Shown piece after piece: positions 21,945 to 33,245 of a stretch of DNA of 64,000 nt (positions within the stretch are counted from its first letter, which is position 1; every line of letters starts with the position of its first letter). Location of the stretch: assembly GCA_018296165.2 (NCBI GenBank), contig JACKQL020000079.1, positions 156,728-220,727 of the forward strand, written 5' to 3'. A model generated the notes under the pieces. That model ran no database searches, was not told where the DNA came from, and saw nothing but the letters and a program-made list of their open reading frames with translations. The stretch comes from Termitomyces sp. T153. Its lineage: Eukaryota; Basidiomycota; Agaricomycetes; Agaricales; Lyophyllaceae. A program made the translations under genes and the position numbers.

Positions 21945-24483
21945 ATGCTTCACTCTCAAAATCTACTCTATATCTCTCTCGTGTTATCTCTTGCCTGCAT
22001 CTGCTTCGCATTCCCATCATTGCCCAAACGCGCCCCACTGAGCATCACAACATCACCCAGCGCTGTGAACAACAAGACTTTTGACTACATTGTTGTAGGC
22101 GGTGGTCTTACAGGCACCACTGTTGCTGCGCGTCTCGCAGAGAATCAAGGGATAAGTGTGTTAATCCTCGAGGCGGGCGCGGACAATCGAGAGGATCCGA
22201 GGGTTTATGATATTAATACCTACGGCCAGTTTTTTGGGACGGAGTTGGATTGGAAATGGCCCACGGTGGAAGGACGACAGATCTCGGGGTATGTATTAGC
22301 CTTTTCTGACAATATCTATGAATTGATGGGTGGAATCATTTAGTGGAAAGACATTCGGAGGAGGATGTAAATATTATTTTTAATTCGGCCTGTCTGACAA
22401 TCTACACGCGTTGATTGCGCTTCTAGCGTCCATTAACGGGGCCGCGTACACTCGTGGTGCCAAAGAACAATATGACGCGTGGTCTACCCTCCTTGAACCG
22501 TCCGAAGTCAACGTAGGATGGAATTGGGCCGGTCTCTCGTCCTACATGAAAAAGGTTTGTGCACCTTTCTGCCCCCCTACTCATACCCTCACTATTGAAA
22601 GTCCGAAGCTTTCTCAGCGCCGAACGACGTCCAAACATCCAAAGGTGCCCAATTCATCGACACATATCACGGATACTCCGGCCCTGTAGGCGTAACATTC
22701 CCCGAGCCCAGTGCGATGTACGGCGGACCTCAACAGTCAAGTTTCATTAGTACAATTCAAGGACTTATTGGGATCAAGCATGATAAGGATCTAAATGGTG
22801 GGACACCCAATTGTGTTTCCATTACGCCTATCGTGAGTATCTCCCGATCTCTGTAGGCCTTTGTACATCTCATTCATATTGTAGACCGTCAACTGGCGCG
22901 ACCAAGGTCATCGTGCTTCCGCACCAGAAGCTTATTACACCCCCGTCGAGAATGCACGGCCCAACTGGCTTATTCTGACGAAGCACCAGGTCAGTCGTTT
23001 CATATTTTTAATACTTTCTCTGTCTCGGTATTCAATCAAAGTTGATAGGTAACCAAAATCAACTGGTCTGGAGCCTCCATTCCCCTCACGGCCTCCGGCG
23101 TCGAGTTTGCTCCCGCGAGCGGCGGTTCGGCACGATACGTTGCGTTTGCACGGAGGGAAGTCATCATTGCGGCGGGGGCGATTCAGGTATTCTTTCTTCC
23201 CCCCCCCCCACTTTTATGTCTCACCTAATCCGCATTGAAAGACTCCGGCTCTTCTTCAATTGTCAGGCATCGGCGATTCTGCGGTCCTCGGTCCCTTAGG
23301 TATTCAAACACGTATTAACCTCAAGACCGTAGGGCGAAATCTCCAAGAGCAGGTGAATACACACCTTCGCTTCCATTAACAATGCTGACTTGTCTACCCC
23401 AGCCCATGAGTGCCCTCGGCGCCACTGGCACCGACTTCGACGTTGGCGGTCGTGGTCCTCCAGATGTCATCGCGTACCCAAACCTTTCTCAAGTCTTCGG
23501 TTCCCAAGCCAATACGATGGCGCAGAAGATATTCGCTAACATACCAAGTTGGGCTAAGTCACAGGTGCAGGGAGGGTTGAATGAAGAGGCATTGAAGACG
23601 ATCTTTGGTGTTCAAGCTGATCTGATAGTCAATAAAAATGGTGCGTGGTTCAGGTTTCCAATTGGACTAGAATCTCAGATGTTAATATTTGTATACGTAC
23701 AGCACCAGTCTCGGAGATCTTCTATGATACAGGATATCCCACGTACGCTCTCCTCGCTTCCCGGCGTCTGAGAGTACGATTCTGATTATTCCACTGGTGC
23801 ACAGGAAGGTCGGTATCATCATGTGGAACCTCCTCCCTTTCTCCCGCGGAACTGTCGCTATCACAGTACGTTTTTTCGTAAGACAATGCTTACGGAAGTC
23901 AAACACACACTTAGAGCACAAACCCCTTCGTCTACCCTACCATCAAAGTCAACTTTTTTGCGACAGACATCGATATGGACATCCAAGTCGCCACTGCTCG
24001 TCTCTCCCGCAAAATTCTTACCACTCCTCCGCTTAGGTTTGTCTTTCTCTCTCCTCCCCCCTACGTGTTGGTGACTTGTAATTGCGCAATGTGGATAGCG
24101 ATTTGACGAAAGGCGAACAGATCCCGGGCAACGCAGTACCCGACGGCGCCCAGCGCGGGACAGATGCAGCATGGAAAGCGTGGATACAGAAAAACTACGT
24201 CTCAGTCGCACATCCAATAGGTACAGCTGCTATGATGCGTCGCAGTCTCGGTGGTACGTCTTCTTCTACTTGACCTTTTGACCTTTCGACTTGTCCTTCA
24301 GAACTCGGACTGATAGTGTTTGGTTACACAGGGGTGGTGAATGCACAGCTGAAGGTGTACGATACGACGAATGTGCGCGTGGTGGATGCATCGATTATGC
24401 CGATGCAGATTAGCGCGCATTTGTCTGCGACGTTGTATGGTGTTGCGGAGAAGGCGGCCGATTTAATCAAAGCATCTCAGTGA
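21945..24483 (+). CDS. secreted GMC oxidoreductase GMC-1 (glucose oxidase/aryl-alcohol oxidase type)
   Basis: A multi-exon FAD enzyme of the glucose-methanol-choline family (CAZy AA3-like), which oxidises alcohols or sugars outside the cell and usually makes hydrogen peroxide. A signal peptide is followed by a Kex2 site (LPKR). The FAD Rossmann motif is [17 protein letters not shown]. The GMC signature [19 protein letters not shown] is rebuilt over two introns, and the second signature is [17 protein letters not shown]. Both catalytic histidines are present, in VAHPIGTAAM and [11 protein letters not shown]. About a dozen exons join in frame with GT-AG introns of usual size, ending KAADLIKASQ. 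The ATG at 21945 is chosen because the signal peptide starts there. Its close paralogue GMC-2 lies inverted at 29320-31865. The substrate is not known. Confidence 0.92.
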
Positions 24484-25145
24484 TGGTATGATGCAAAAAC
24501 AAAAGAAAAGTCGAGATGGTTCAGTTTGGGCGACAATGGCATCCGCACACACATCGATGTTTTCATGGAATTGATGCACTGATCTTGTCAGTCACTCTTG
24601 TAGTGATGCTTTTGGAAGAAAGAACATTAGTCTCACCGTCCGTGTCTCTTTGCCGAGTCATAACTGCTAACGGAGCTCTCGAGACTTGGGTGTTTGCTAC
24701 TCGACAGTTGGACATAGCTCAAAAGTCGCATCTGCAAGCGGCGACATCTTGTATAGAGGAGTATTTGAAGACGATGTACTTAGGCAACTGGGAGATTCTT
24801 ATCACATGGCATTCCTTCAAATCTCCTTGGCAACACAGGCCGGTCCCAGTCATCGATGGGCCGGGACTCAACGGCGCAAGATTAAATAAGGATCTATCAG
24901 TGCATCACTTCAGAAGCTAATCTGTAGCAAGAAATGTAGGACGAATGGATCAAACTGAAAATTCAAGCGTTATAGAAAAGTCCTCGAAGGCGAGCATATG
25001 TATATTCATATTGTAGGAACTGGAAAAAAATCTATTATCATGGATCAAAACGTGTACGATTCGCGCGACATAGTCAACAGCTTACCGACCTTGATATGGG
25101 CAGGTCAATGACTCCCCCGATCTCAAATTGAAAGATGACAGCATA
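24484..25145. other. intergenic; 3' flanks of GMC-1 and SSP-3
   Basis: Tail-to-tail spacer. Parts (about 24900-25020, for example TGTAGCAAGAAATG) resemble the 3' flank of SSP-1 and SSP-2, so the SSP family unit was duplicated with its downstream sequence. No gene seen. Confidence 0.5.
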
Positions 25146-25619
25146 TTATAAAGGCGAACCTTCCTCATCACCATATCCTTGATCATCACTAGATCCTTCT
25201 TCATTACCAGACCCTTCCCCATCACCAGGCTCGTTAACAAGTCCCTCGTCGACAGGCGGTTCTTCGTCATCAGGTTCCTCTTCGTTGTGAGGCACATCAT
25301 TCCCAAGAATAGGACCGCCAAGGTTGGCCTTGTTGCCCAAGAGGCCTGCAACACCTCTTAAAATAGTGTTCCTAAGTAGTAGCGCATTTAAGTATGATTG
25401 CAGCCAGCTTGAAATTGAGATATTTTCTCCTACAGAGTGTCATTGATCTCTACTAGAAAATTTAAACATCCAAAATAAGAACTGAAAATAATGAACAAGC
25501 TAGCAGCACTTACGACGTGGACTCAGTTCCGCTCCTTCTGTCGTTGCAAGGGGCGCACTGGAAGAAAGAGATGTCATAGTGGCAATGACCAGTAGAAAAA
25601 TGGTACGGAAGGAAGGCAT
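25146..25619 (-). CDS. small secreted protein SSP-3 with acidic C-terminus
   Basis: Third family member. Exon 1 (25619-25514, 106 nt as in SSP-1) gives MPSFRTIFLLVIATMTSLSS, then TTEGAELSPR. The last exon contains NTILRGVAGLLGNKANLGG and a new tail of about 50 residues rich in Glu, Asp, Gly and Ser (NEEEPDDEEPP, GDGEGSGNEEGSSDDQ), ending GDEEGSPL. A short middle exon (LEINDT) is my best join; its borders are uncertain. The tail is predicted disordered and strongly acidic, unlike the two other copies. Function unknown, secreted. Confidence 0.65.
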
Positions 25620-25719
25620 TGCGATCAGTTGCGATAGTTGGATACTAGCGAGAAACTGGGATGTCACTCAGGAAGTTGTGCTCAGAGGCTGGTAAGGAAC
25701 AGAGACTTTGCGAGCAGAT

Positions 25720-25727
25720 CTTTATAG
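25720..25727 (-). promoter_or_regulatory. TATA box of SSP-3
   Basis: Minus-strand CTATAAAG 101 bp upstream of the SSP-3 ATG, the same octamer as before SSP-1 and SSP-2. Confidence 0.55.
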
Positions 25728-27030
25728 CAAACTTGTTAGAAAACGTACATAAGCGAAGATCAAGTCACAAACTGTCTGGAGTCGAATCCGACAAGATTAA
25801 GATGTTATTCGGGAAGCAAGATATCTATGTACTGTGCCACCAATCTGAAGGCGTCAGAGAAATTGCATGAAGCCTGATTCTCTTCAAAATTCAAGCTTTC
25901 AGTCGAAATATGGACACCGTATATGTTGCCCATCTCGTAATGGCCCCGCAATTGACAATGAGAGAGAAGGAAAATCAACCTGGGTGAAGCATAGTTCGTT
26001 CAGGTTTCAATTCAGGAAACAAGTAATCCATTGCTTGAGGACGTCACAATTCGGATAGAAGGTTTACTGGTACTCGGCATTGATGCGGGGGAAAACTTAC
26101 ACTCGTTCCAGGTGTCAATTGAGGAAGTCATCCACTGTGTCTGGGTCCAAGACTGGCGGGACCAAGACTGGCTCCGGGGTTCGATGAAATCGGAAGGGAA
26201 CAGAGAACAGTACTTTATGAGCATGCCAGTGCCAGACTAGGGTGCAAATTACCGAGCCACAGTCCGACGGTGACCAATTTGACCTGAGACCTCCTTTTTT
26301 CTTTCGCCTTCTTCGAGTGCTACCTATATTAAGTGGTTGACAACAGTCTCCGAGTATTTCACGTAGCAGCTTGAGAGTTGAGATTACTGCACTCATTTTT
26401 CGGCAGGCGGCAGCGGGATGTCTGAATGGGTAGATTGTCAAGTAAACTCACACCGCTTGAAGAGTTTGTGGAGCTTCGACGTGCTTTGTTCTCTTCAAGT
26501 TATCGAGTCAGATGTTCGGTTTGACATTATTCACGGACTTCTGATGTTTTACGAGATATTCTGGTTAGGTCGTTTGGGCAACTAATCCAGTGTTCTTGTA
26601 CAATTCGGTTCTACTTTCTGAGACGTGACTGGAACATCTGAGTCACGTGTGGAACGCGTCGGGTCGTTATTCGCTTCACATCACGTCAATTGGTCCACAT
26701 TTCTTTTCCCAGCACCGCTCATACATGCGGCAGGCATTGCCGATGTCAAGGAGCGCGCGCTCAAATGTCTGTGTACGTTGCCAGGTACGTTGCCAAGTGT
26801 TTCAACACAGCCCCCGACATTACGTAATGTTCTGCAAAATTCGAACTTCACATATATGTACCTGCAAAATTGACCCCTTCAAATCACTCAATCTTCTTTT
26901 CCTCTTCCACATCACAACGTTAACAATATTCTAGAAGGCTCAATATTGCTTAGAAACGCTCTCACCACACCTCAATATATGCCATTTGATCACCGTTGAC
27001 CATCGAGAAATCTGAAACTTATCTCATACA
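25728..27030. other. intergenic between divergent SSP-3 and kinase genes
   Basis: No gene recognised. It must hold the kinase promoter. CCAAGACTGGC occurs twice near 26150, and CAGGTACGTTGCCA-like phrases repeat near 26780. No further structure can be supported. Confidence 0.45.
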
Positions 27031-28986
27031 ATGAAGCTCACACTTTCAGAGGCCCTCCTTCCTCAGCCCTCAACTTTCTCGAAAAAGAAATCGTACGAGA
27101 TTCATCAGATCTTGGGGGAGGGAGCATTTGGAAAAGTCGCGGTACGTGCCGAAGGAGCCTTCTCGCTTCATTGGTTTCAGGGCTCGGCCCCGCACGAAAG
27201 GTTGATTCGATTGCTTCTCTAGAGAGCAAGTTGGCATGTACCTCCTGAACAGATTGATGTTGCTTTACACGGCGCGATCGCTGCTAACCGCGAAAGTGAC
27301 GCCATATCCGACAGCCGCCCTTCCATTTCAAGCACTACAAAGAAATCGGTGTCTCAATCGAGCGGGATCGTTAAGGATGTAGCACTCAAGATGATACCTA
27401 AAAAGAAGGTTAAGGGTAACGAGGCTAGCGTATGGGGCGAAATGGATGTGTTGAGAGGCCTGGACCATCCCAACATAGTATAACGTATGTTATTCTTTGG
27501 AAACTATTATTAATGTCTTGCCTAGGTCAAATTCTACGAATGGTTTGAGTCGCGCAACAAATACTATCTAACCTTCGAACTCGCCATTGGTGGAGAATTA
27601 TTTCAACGGCTCTTGTCGAAGGGTAAATTTACTGAGCAAGACGCTATTGCTGTAGTACGGTAGGATTTTTTATCTTCTGTGTGAGCAACCTCCTGATTCG
27701 CCGAATAGATCGATCTTATCTGGGATTGAATACCTCCACGAGCATGACATTGTACATCGCGACCTGAAGTACGATGCTTCTCTTCAGCTTTCCTCTCTAA
27801 TAATCACTTACGCGGCTATCATTAGACCGGAAAATATTCTTTATCGAACGAAAAATGTAGACAGCGATATTGTTATTGCAGATTTCGGAATGTACGCAAT
27901 GTTTCTGTTGATTGCTCTTACCTGTCATTGACAGTAACTTCTCTAGTGCGAAACACCTCCACTCGCCAGACGAGCAGCTGCACAATCTCGCCGGGAGTCT
28001 TGGATACGTAGCTCCCGAAGTTCTCAACATGGAGGGGCACGGAAAACCAGTGGACGTGTGGTCGACTGGGTATGTGCTGTTACTATTTCTCCCGGTCTAC
28101 TAACATCACCACTGCAGCATCATCACCTATGTCATGCTCTGCGGCTATACCCCCTTCCGCTCTGACGACGTCAAAATCCTTAAGAGAGAGACTGCCGAGG
28201 CAAATATAGAGTTTCAAGACCGATATTGGAAGAATATATCACAACAAGGTGCGCCCCCCACCAATATAATCTCATTCTGACACCAACATGTCGGAACAGC
28301 CAAGGACTTCATCAAGAAACTTCTCCATCCAGACCCCGCCAAACGTCCCACTGCCGCCCAAGCTGCCAAAGACCCCGTGAGCTTTTCACATCTCTTCATC
28401 TCCACTCTTACTAACACTGCCCATATAGTGGCTGACAAGCTTCAGGCCCGAAGGGGAACACGACATCAGCAGCGGACTGCGGGAACACTTCGACCCTCGC
28501 GCACGCTGGAAAGCGGCCATCGCCTCCGCGCGCGTGCTTCACCGCTTTAACTCAATCGCATCCCGCACTTCAACGAGCAACAGCAGCGGTTGGATGGATT
28601 CTGACGACGAGTACGAGAACATTGCTACACCTGCTTCCGAGCTGGATAAGAACGATAACATTGTTGTCACCCCTTCCAAGGAGATGCTGGGCAAGCAGCA
28701 GCCAAGGCAGGACATGTTGACTGTGCCAGGGTTGGTGAATGTCGCGGAGGCAGAACGCCAGCATATGTTGAATGGACGTTCGCCTACTCCTGTGTCCAAT
28801 GGTGGTACTGCTGTACCTTTAAAGAAAAACAATCCGGAAGCTCCGGATCAAGAGCTTGAGTCAAAGGAGGACGACGAGTCAGAGCTTCGGATGCCTGGAT
28901 CTTTCGATTTTTCTGGACCGCCGCAGCATTACCATGTGGGGGAATCATGGTTCAGTATGTTCCAAAAGATACGGCTGACACAGTGA
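27031..28986 (+). CDS. calcium/calmodulin-dependent-type protein kinase (CaMK family)
   Basis: Nine exons (27031-27141, 27223-27477, 27526-27659, 27709-27768, 27826-27891, 27947-28069, 28118-28248, 28300-28376, 28429-28986) join in frame to 504 aa. Kinase landmarks in order: glycine loop [12 protein letters not shown] lysine in [11 protein letters not shown], catalytic loop HRDLKPEN (split by an intron inside Lys), Mg-binding DFG in ADFGIAK, APE in VAPEVLN, and DVWSTG. The kinase fold is complete, so it should be an active Ser/Thr kinase. An insert of about 50 residues between the glycine loop and the lysine is usual in basidiomycete CaMK-like kinases. The long C-terminus (about 150 aa, Ser/Glu-rich) may hold regulatory sites; no calmodulin motif can be proved by eye. 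Confidence 0.92.
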
Positions 28987-29319
28987 GAGGTATTACCTCC
29001 ATAAATTACACATCCCTCCGACGCGGTTCTTGCAAGTATTTATATGTTGCAGTACCGATTACGGCGAAAGTTGTCGGTGCTGTCTACTGAAGACGGCTTA
29101 TCTCCCTGCTCATTCTTTCTTGATTTAACAAACATCTTCTTTGCTTGATCTTCCGTCCTCATCTGTATCTTGATATTCTACGGTTCATTTTGTATTTCTA
29201 GGTTGGTATTTATTTCTACAGAGCAGTACAGGAAATTCTACAGCACATTATTATACAATGTTTTATAGTCCTTCGTGGAGAATAGTTCCACGAGAGAAAG
29301 ATTACATAGGCTTAGACGC
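28987..29319. other. short intergenic spacer between convergent genes
   Basis: Shared 3' region of the kinase (+) and GMC-2 (-). T-rich; no gene seen. Confidence 0.5.
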
Positions 29320-31865
29320 CTAGACCAGTGAACCATGACGTGAATGAGACGTCTTGATAAGATCCGCAGCCTTCTCCGCAACACCATACAGCGTCGCAGA
29401 CAAATGCGCACTAATCTGCATCGGTATAACCGACGCATCGACTACACGCACATTGGTCGTATCGTACACCTTTAATTGCGCGTCTACCACTCCTAGCAAT
29501 CACAAACACCAGAGTCTTTAGCATAGTCTGTAGAACGAGAGAACACACGCACCCCCAAGGCTGCGACGCATCATAGCAGCCGTACCCACAGGATGCGCCA
29601 CGGCGACGTAATTACTCTGTATCCATGCTTTCCACGCTGCGTCTGTTCCGCGCTGTATATTATCGGGCACAGCGTTGCCTGGGATCTGTTCGCCTGTCGT
29701 TATGTTACTGGATCATGATGCCCGAGTACAAGTCAGCATATAATTCACTGCGAAGGAGAGGAAAGGACAAAACAAACCTGAGCGGAGGAGTTGTGAGGAT
29801 TCTGCGAGACAGACGTGCGGTGGCGATTTGAATGTCCATATCGATATCCGTCGCGAGATAATTAACTTTGATGGTAGGGTAGACAAAGGGATCTAGACTC
29901 TATATATATAATTCATAAGTATCAATCATTTGTTCACGTTCGGGCAGGGAAAGAAGACGCACTTTGATGGTGACAGTCCCACGAGAGAAGGGGAGGAGGG
30001 TCCACATAGTTATGCCGACCGCCCTGCAGACCACTTTAGTCAGGATCGTACTCTCAGTGAGGAAGAAAGGAGAAGGGCATACGTAGGCCAATCTGTATCA
30101 AAAAAGATCTCCGAAACGGGGGCTGAACGGGCCATATTATCAGAAGGTGCCATCCAGATCACACGCTATGGCGACGCACCATTCTTATTGACAATCAAAT
30201 CAGCCTGGACCTCATATATTATCTTCAATGCCTCCTCACTCAATCCAGCCTCCGCCTGTGACCTCGCCCAGATCGGTATATCTGCGAGCATCCTTTGTGC
30301 CGTCTCATTTGTCTGAGCGCCAAATATTTGTGAAAGGTTCGGAAACGCGATAGCGTCTGGAGGGCCTCGACCGCCGACGTCGAAGCCGTTACCAGTGGCG
30401 CCGAAGATGCTCATTGGCTGATTCGTGAATGATGAGTTGAGAAGAAGTTGTAAGAAGGTACCTGTTCTTGAAGGTTCCGCCCGACGGTTTTGAGATCTAT
30501 TCGCGTTTGAACGCCTAGTGGACCCAGGATGGCGGAGTCGCCGATTCCTGAGAGCTGTAGAAGAGCCGGTGTCTGCCGACCATGTAAAAACAAGCCAACC
30601 GTGGAGAGAGGAGAATGGAAAACATACTTGGATGGCACCTGCCGCGACGATCACCTCCCTCCGAGCGAAGACAGTATATCGCGTCGAACCGCCGGCTGAT
30701 GGAGCGAACTCGACGCCAGATGCAGTTACGGGGAGGGAAGTACCCGAGAAGTTTATTTTGGTTACCTGTCTAGTAATTACTAATCAGGGTGGCCTGACGA
30801 GGCGGAGGGACCGACCTGGTGTTCAGTAAGGATAAGCCAGTTGGGACGTGCATTCTCGACGGGGGTGAAGTATGCTTCGGGAGCGGAGGCGCGATGGCCT
30901 TGATCGTGTACATTCACTGTCTGTTGACAGGTGGCGGCGTCACGACAGAGGTAGACAACGTCGAAGAATGACGCACGATGGGTGTAACGGAAACACAATT
31001 CGGCATCCCACCATTTAGATCCTTATACCGTCGAATGCCCGTCAGGTTCTGGATGGTATCGATAAAATCCGGCTGTTGAGGCCCACCATACATCGCGCTG
31101 GGATCTGGGAACGTTACCCCCACTGGCCCGGAATACCCGTGGTATGTCTCGATAAATTGGGCACCTTTGGATACTTGTACATCGTTAGGTGGCGAGAATG
31201 CCTCGGACTGAGATGAATGGTAAGCGCAGCATGAACACGAGTGGTCAAGAGGAAGGAAAGGCAACGAACCTTTTTCATATAGGACCAAAGACTAGCCCAG
31301 TTCCATCCTACGTTAGCCTCAAACGGTTCGAGGAGAGTAGACCACACGTCGTATTGTTCTTTAGATCCGCGGGTGTACGCTGCGCCATTAATCGATGCTA
31401 GAAATGTGATCAAGGCGCGATGAGCTAAAATGATGGTGGAACGGATGAACCACTTACATCCTCCTCCGAACGTCTTTCCTCTAATCAACGTACTGTCAGC
31501 TCTAGGTCCATCAGAAGGGAACATACATACCCCGATATCACTCGTCCCTCTACCGTAGGCCAAGCCCAGTCCAAGCTTGTCCCAAAGAACTGGCCATAGG
31601 CGTTGATATCGTACACCCTTGAATCGTTCCTATCGTCCGCGCCCACCTCAATAATTAACACGCTTATCCCTGAGTTCTCTGAGAGACGAGCAGCAACAGT
31701 AGTCCCTGTTAGACCACCCCCTACAACAATGTAGTCAAAGGTGTTATTGTTCACTGCGCTGGGTGATGTTGTGATGCTTGATACGGCGCGTTTCGGCAGC
31801 AATGTGGATGAAGTACATAAAGAGAGGTAAAGTACCAGAGAGAGGAACAAGAGAGAACGAGACAT
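29320..31865 (-). CDS. secreted GMC oxidoreductase GMC-2
   Basis: Inverted paralogue of GMC-1 with the same exon plan. The signal peptide ([16 protein letters not shown]) is followed by the Kex2 site LPKR and [23 protein letters not shown] motif [25 protein letters not shown] joined to [28 protein letters not shown], and both catalytic histidines ([21 protein letters not shown]). It ends [15 protein letters not shown], a few residues longer than GMC-1. No stop or frameshift found. TATAAAG (31908-31902) lies about 37 bp upstream of the ATG. Expected to be an extracellular FAD oxidase; substrate unknown. Confidence 0.92.
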
Positions 31866-31901
31866 AAGGCAGAAGGGTGGTTTGAGATGATGAAAACTAG
31901 G

Positions 31902-31908
31902 CTTTATA
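31902..31908 (-). promoter_or_regulatory. TATA box of GMC-2
   Basis: TATAAAG on the minus strand about 37 bp before the GMC-2 ATG (31865), implying a very short 5' leader. Confidence 0.5.
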
Positions 31909-32344
31909 AGGATGCTAAGCCAAAGGGTATTAGGAACGTGCAAGAATAAGGTCACATATACTAGGAGCTGAACGGACCTTCTGATTTAAACGGACATGGC
32001 CAAGGGAATTGAGGCATCAGAAGAACTGTACCGAAACTTATTATCAGAAGACAATATATCTTTTGAATGGTTCTCGATAGGAAGCGACGCTCATCATATT
32101 CTGCCAGGGCCCAGAAAATAGGAACGGCAAGCAAGAAGCATCATATACTGGAATGGTAGAAGTGGGATTGATGGCCGAAAAAGGAATAGAGCAGCATGCC
32201 ATCCGGGAATGCAGAATTGCGGTAGACCAAGTTGAATAGCTTGACGAAAGCAGCTTAATGAGCAAGTCAGTGGCATCCTTGCCTTGACATCTTTCCAGAA
32301 AATACCCATCTATCAGCTCATAAATCCTATCAAAAAGGAATAAG
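31909..32344. other. intergenic spacer
   Basis: Upstream of GMC-2. No gene recognised; small open frames only. Confidence 0.45.
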
Positions 32345-32417
32345 CATACCCCGATGACTTGTCACTCCGCCGTAGAGACTGGAGGTAGGTATTGATGTCA
32401 TACACCCTCAAATCCTG
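32345..32417 (-). pseudogene. scrap of a third GMC gene
   Basis: On the minus strand the stretch reads DLRVYDINTY and then, after a deletion, ends at a splice donor GTATGC. It matches the VYDIN(T/A)YGQFFGT...ISG|GTATG segment of exon 1 in GMC-1 and GMC-2. Only about 70 bp remain, cut off at 32417 by a repeat. It shows that the GMC family once had a further copy here. Confidence 0.6.
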
Positions 32418-32552
32418 AAAAAACTTCAAACACATCATACTAGATGAAATAGCCAAATGCTTAAGTTTTCAGAGCCAGTGGAAGTTCATTGTCAACAGCT
32501 TGGAATCAAAAAATTGTCTGAGTCATGGACTGTCATGGAGATTATGAGGCCA
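32418..32552. repeat. direct repeat A (partner 33106-33245)
   Basis: Both copies begin AAAACTTCAAACA(C/T)ATCATA and run about 137 bp to GAGGCCATCAAA. Copy A differs from B mainly by CG to TG or CA changes (TTCG to TTCA, AACGG to AACAG, ATCGTCCG to ATTGTCTG). Confidence 0.8.
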
Positions 32553-32830
32553 TCAAAATTGAGTTTGACATACAAAGACCTAACTGAACAAAGTGAGGTT
32601 GAGTCTGGGACTTGGCATTGAGTTTGACATACAAAGACCTAACCAAACAAAGTGAGGTTGGGTATGGGACTTAGCATTGAGTTTGAAATACAAAGACCTA
32701 ACCAAACAAAGTGAGGTTGAGTCTGAGACTTAGCATTGAATTTGAAGTATAAGGACCCAACCAAACAAAGTGAGGTTGGATCTGGGATGAAGTAAGAGCT
32801 ACAGGCCCATGCTGAAGGCACAGACCATAG
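32553..32830. repeat. tandem repeat of ~61 nt, inverted relative to 10731-10960
   Basis: About four units around ACAAAGACCTAACCAAACAA and GTGAGGTTGAGTCTGGGA, then GCCCATGCTGAAGGC. This is the reverse complement of the repeat block at 10731-10960, including its flanking phrase. No CpG. Most likely LTR or sub-LTR repeats of the same retroelement family in opposite orientation. Confidence 0.7.
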
Positions 32831-33105
32831 CTTGTCTACACATTAACATTGTACTTGATTTGAGGGATGAGAAATATACCTTTTATCTAGGCTTTGTGAG
32901 TAGATTTAGATTGGGTCTACACCAACTAGTACAGAATTGTTGTAATTCCAATGAAAGCTTTGGAAGTTGTAGCACGTTGAGTTTGCAGTGATAGTTGTTG
33001 CGTGTGTCGCATTAGTAAGCAATAGTAAGCCATAGAAGGCGTAACAAACAGGTGTTGAAATCTACCAGGCCTGATGATTTTTATCTGAATCATGGATGTC
33101 AATGA

Positions 33106-33245
33106 GGAAAAACTTCAAACATATCATACTAGATGAAATAGCCAAATGCTTAAGTTTTCGGAGCCAGTGGAAGTTCGTTGTCAACGGTTTGGAATCAAAA
33201 AATCGTCCGAGTCATGGACTGTCATGGAGATCATGAGGCCATCAA
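33106..33245. repeat. direct repeat B
   Basis: Partner of 32418-32552, keeping the CpGs that copy A has lost. The pair brackets the repeat block and about 270 bp of unassigned sequence (32831-33105), which could be an insertion flanked by a duplicated segment. Confidence 0.8.

Noticed and set aside
25179..25361. + strand ORF rich in Arg/Ile/Val opposite SSP-3
   Set aside because: It is the antisense of the acidic tail of SSP-3.
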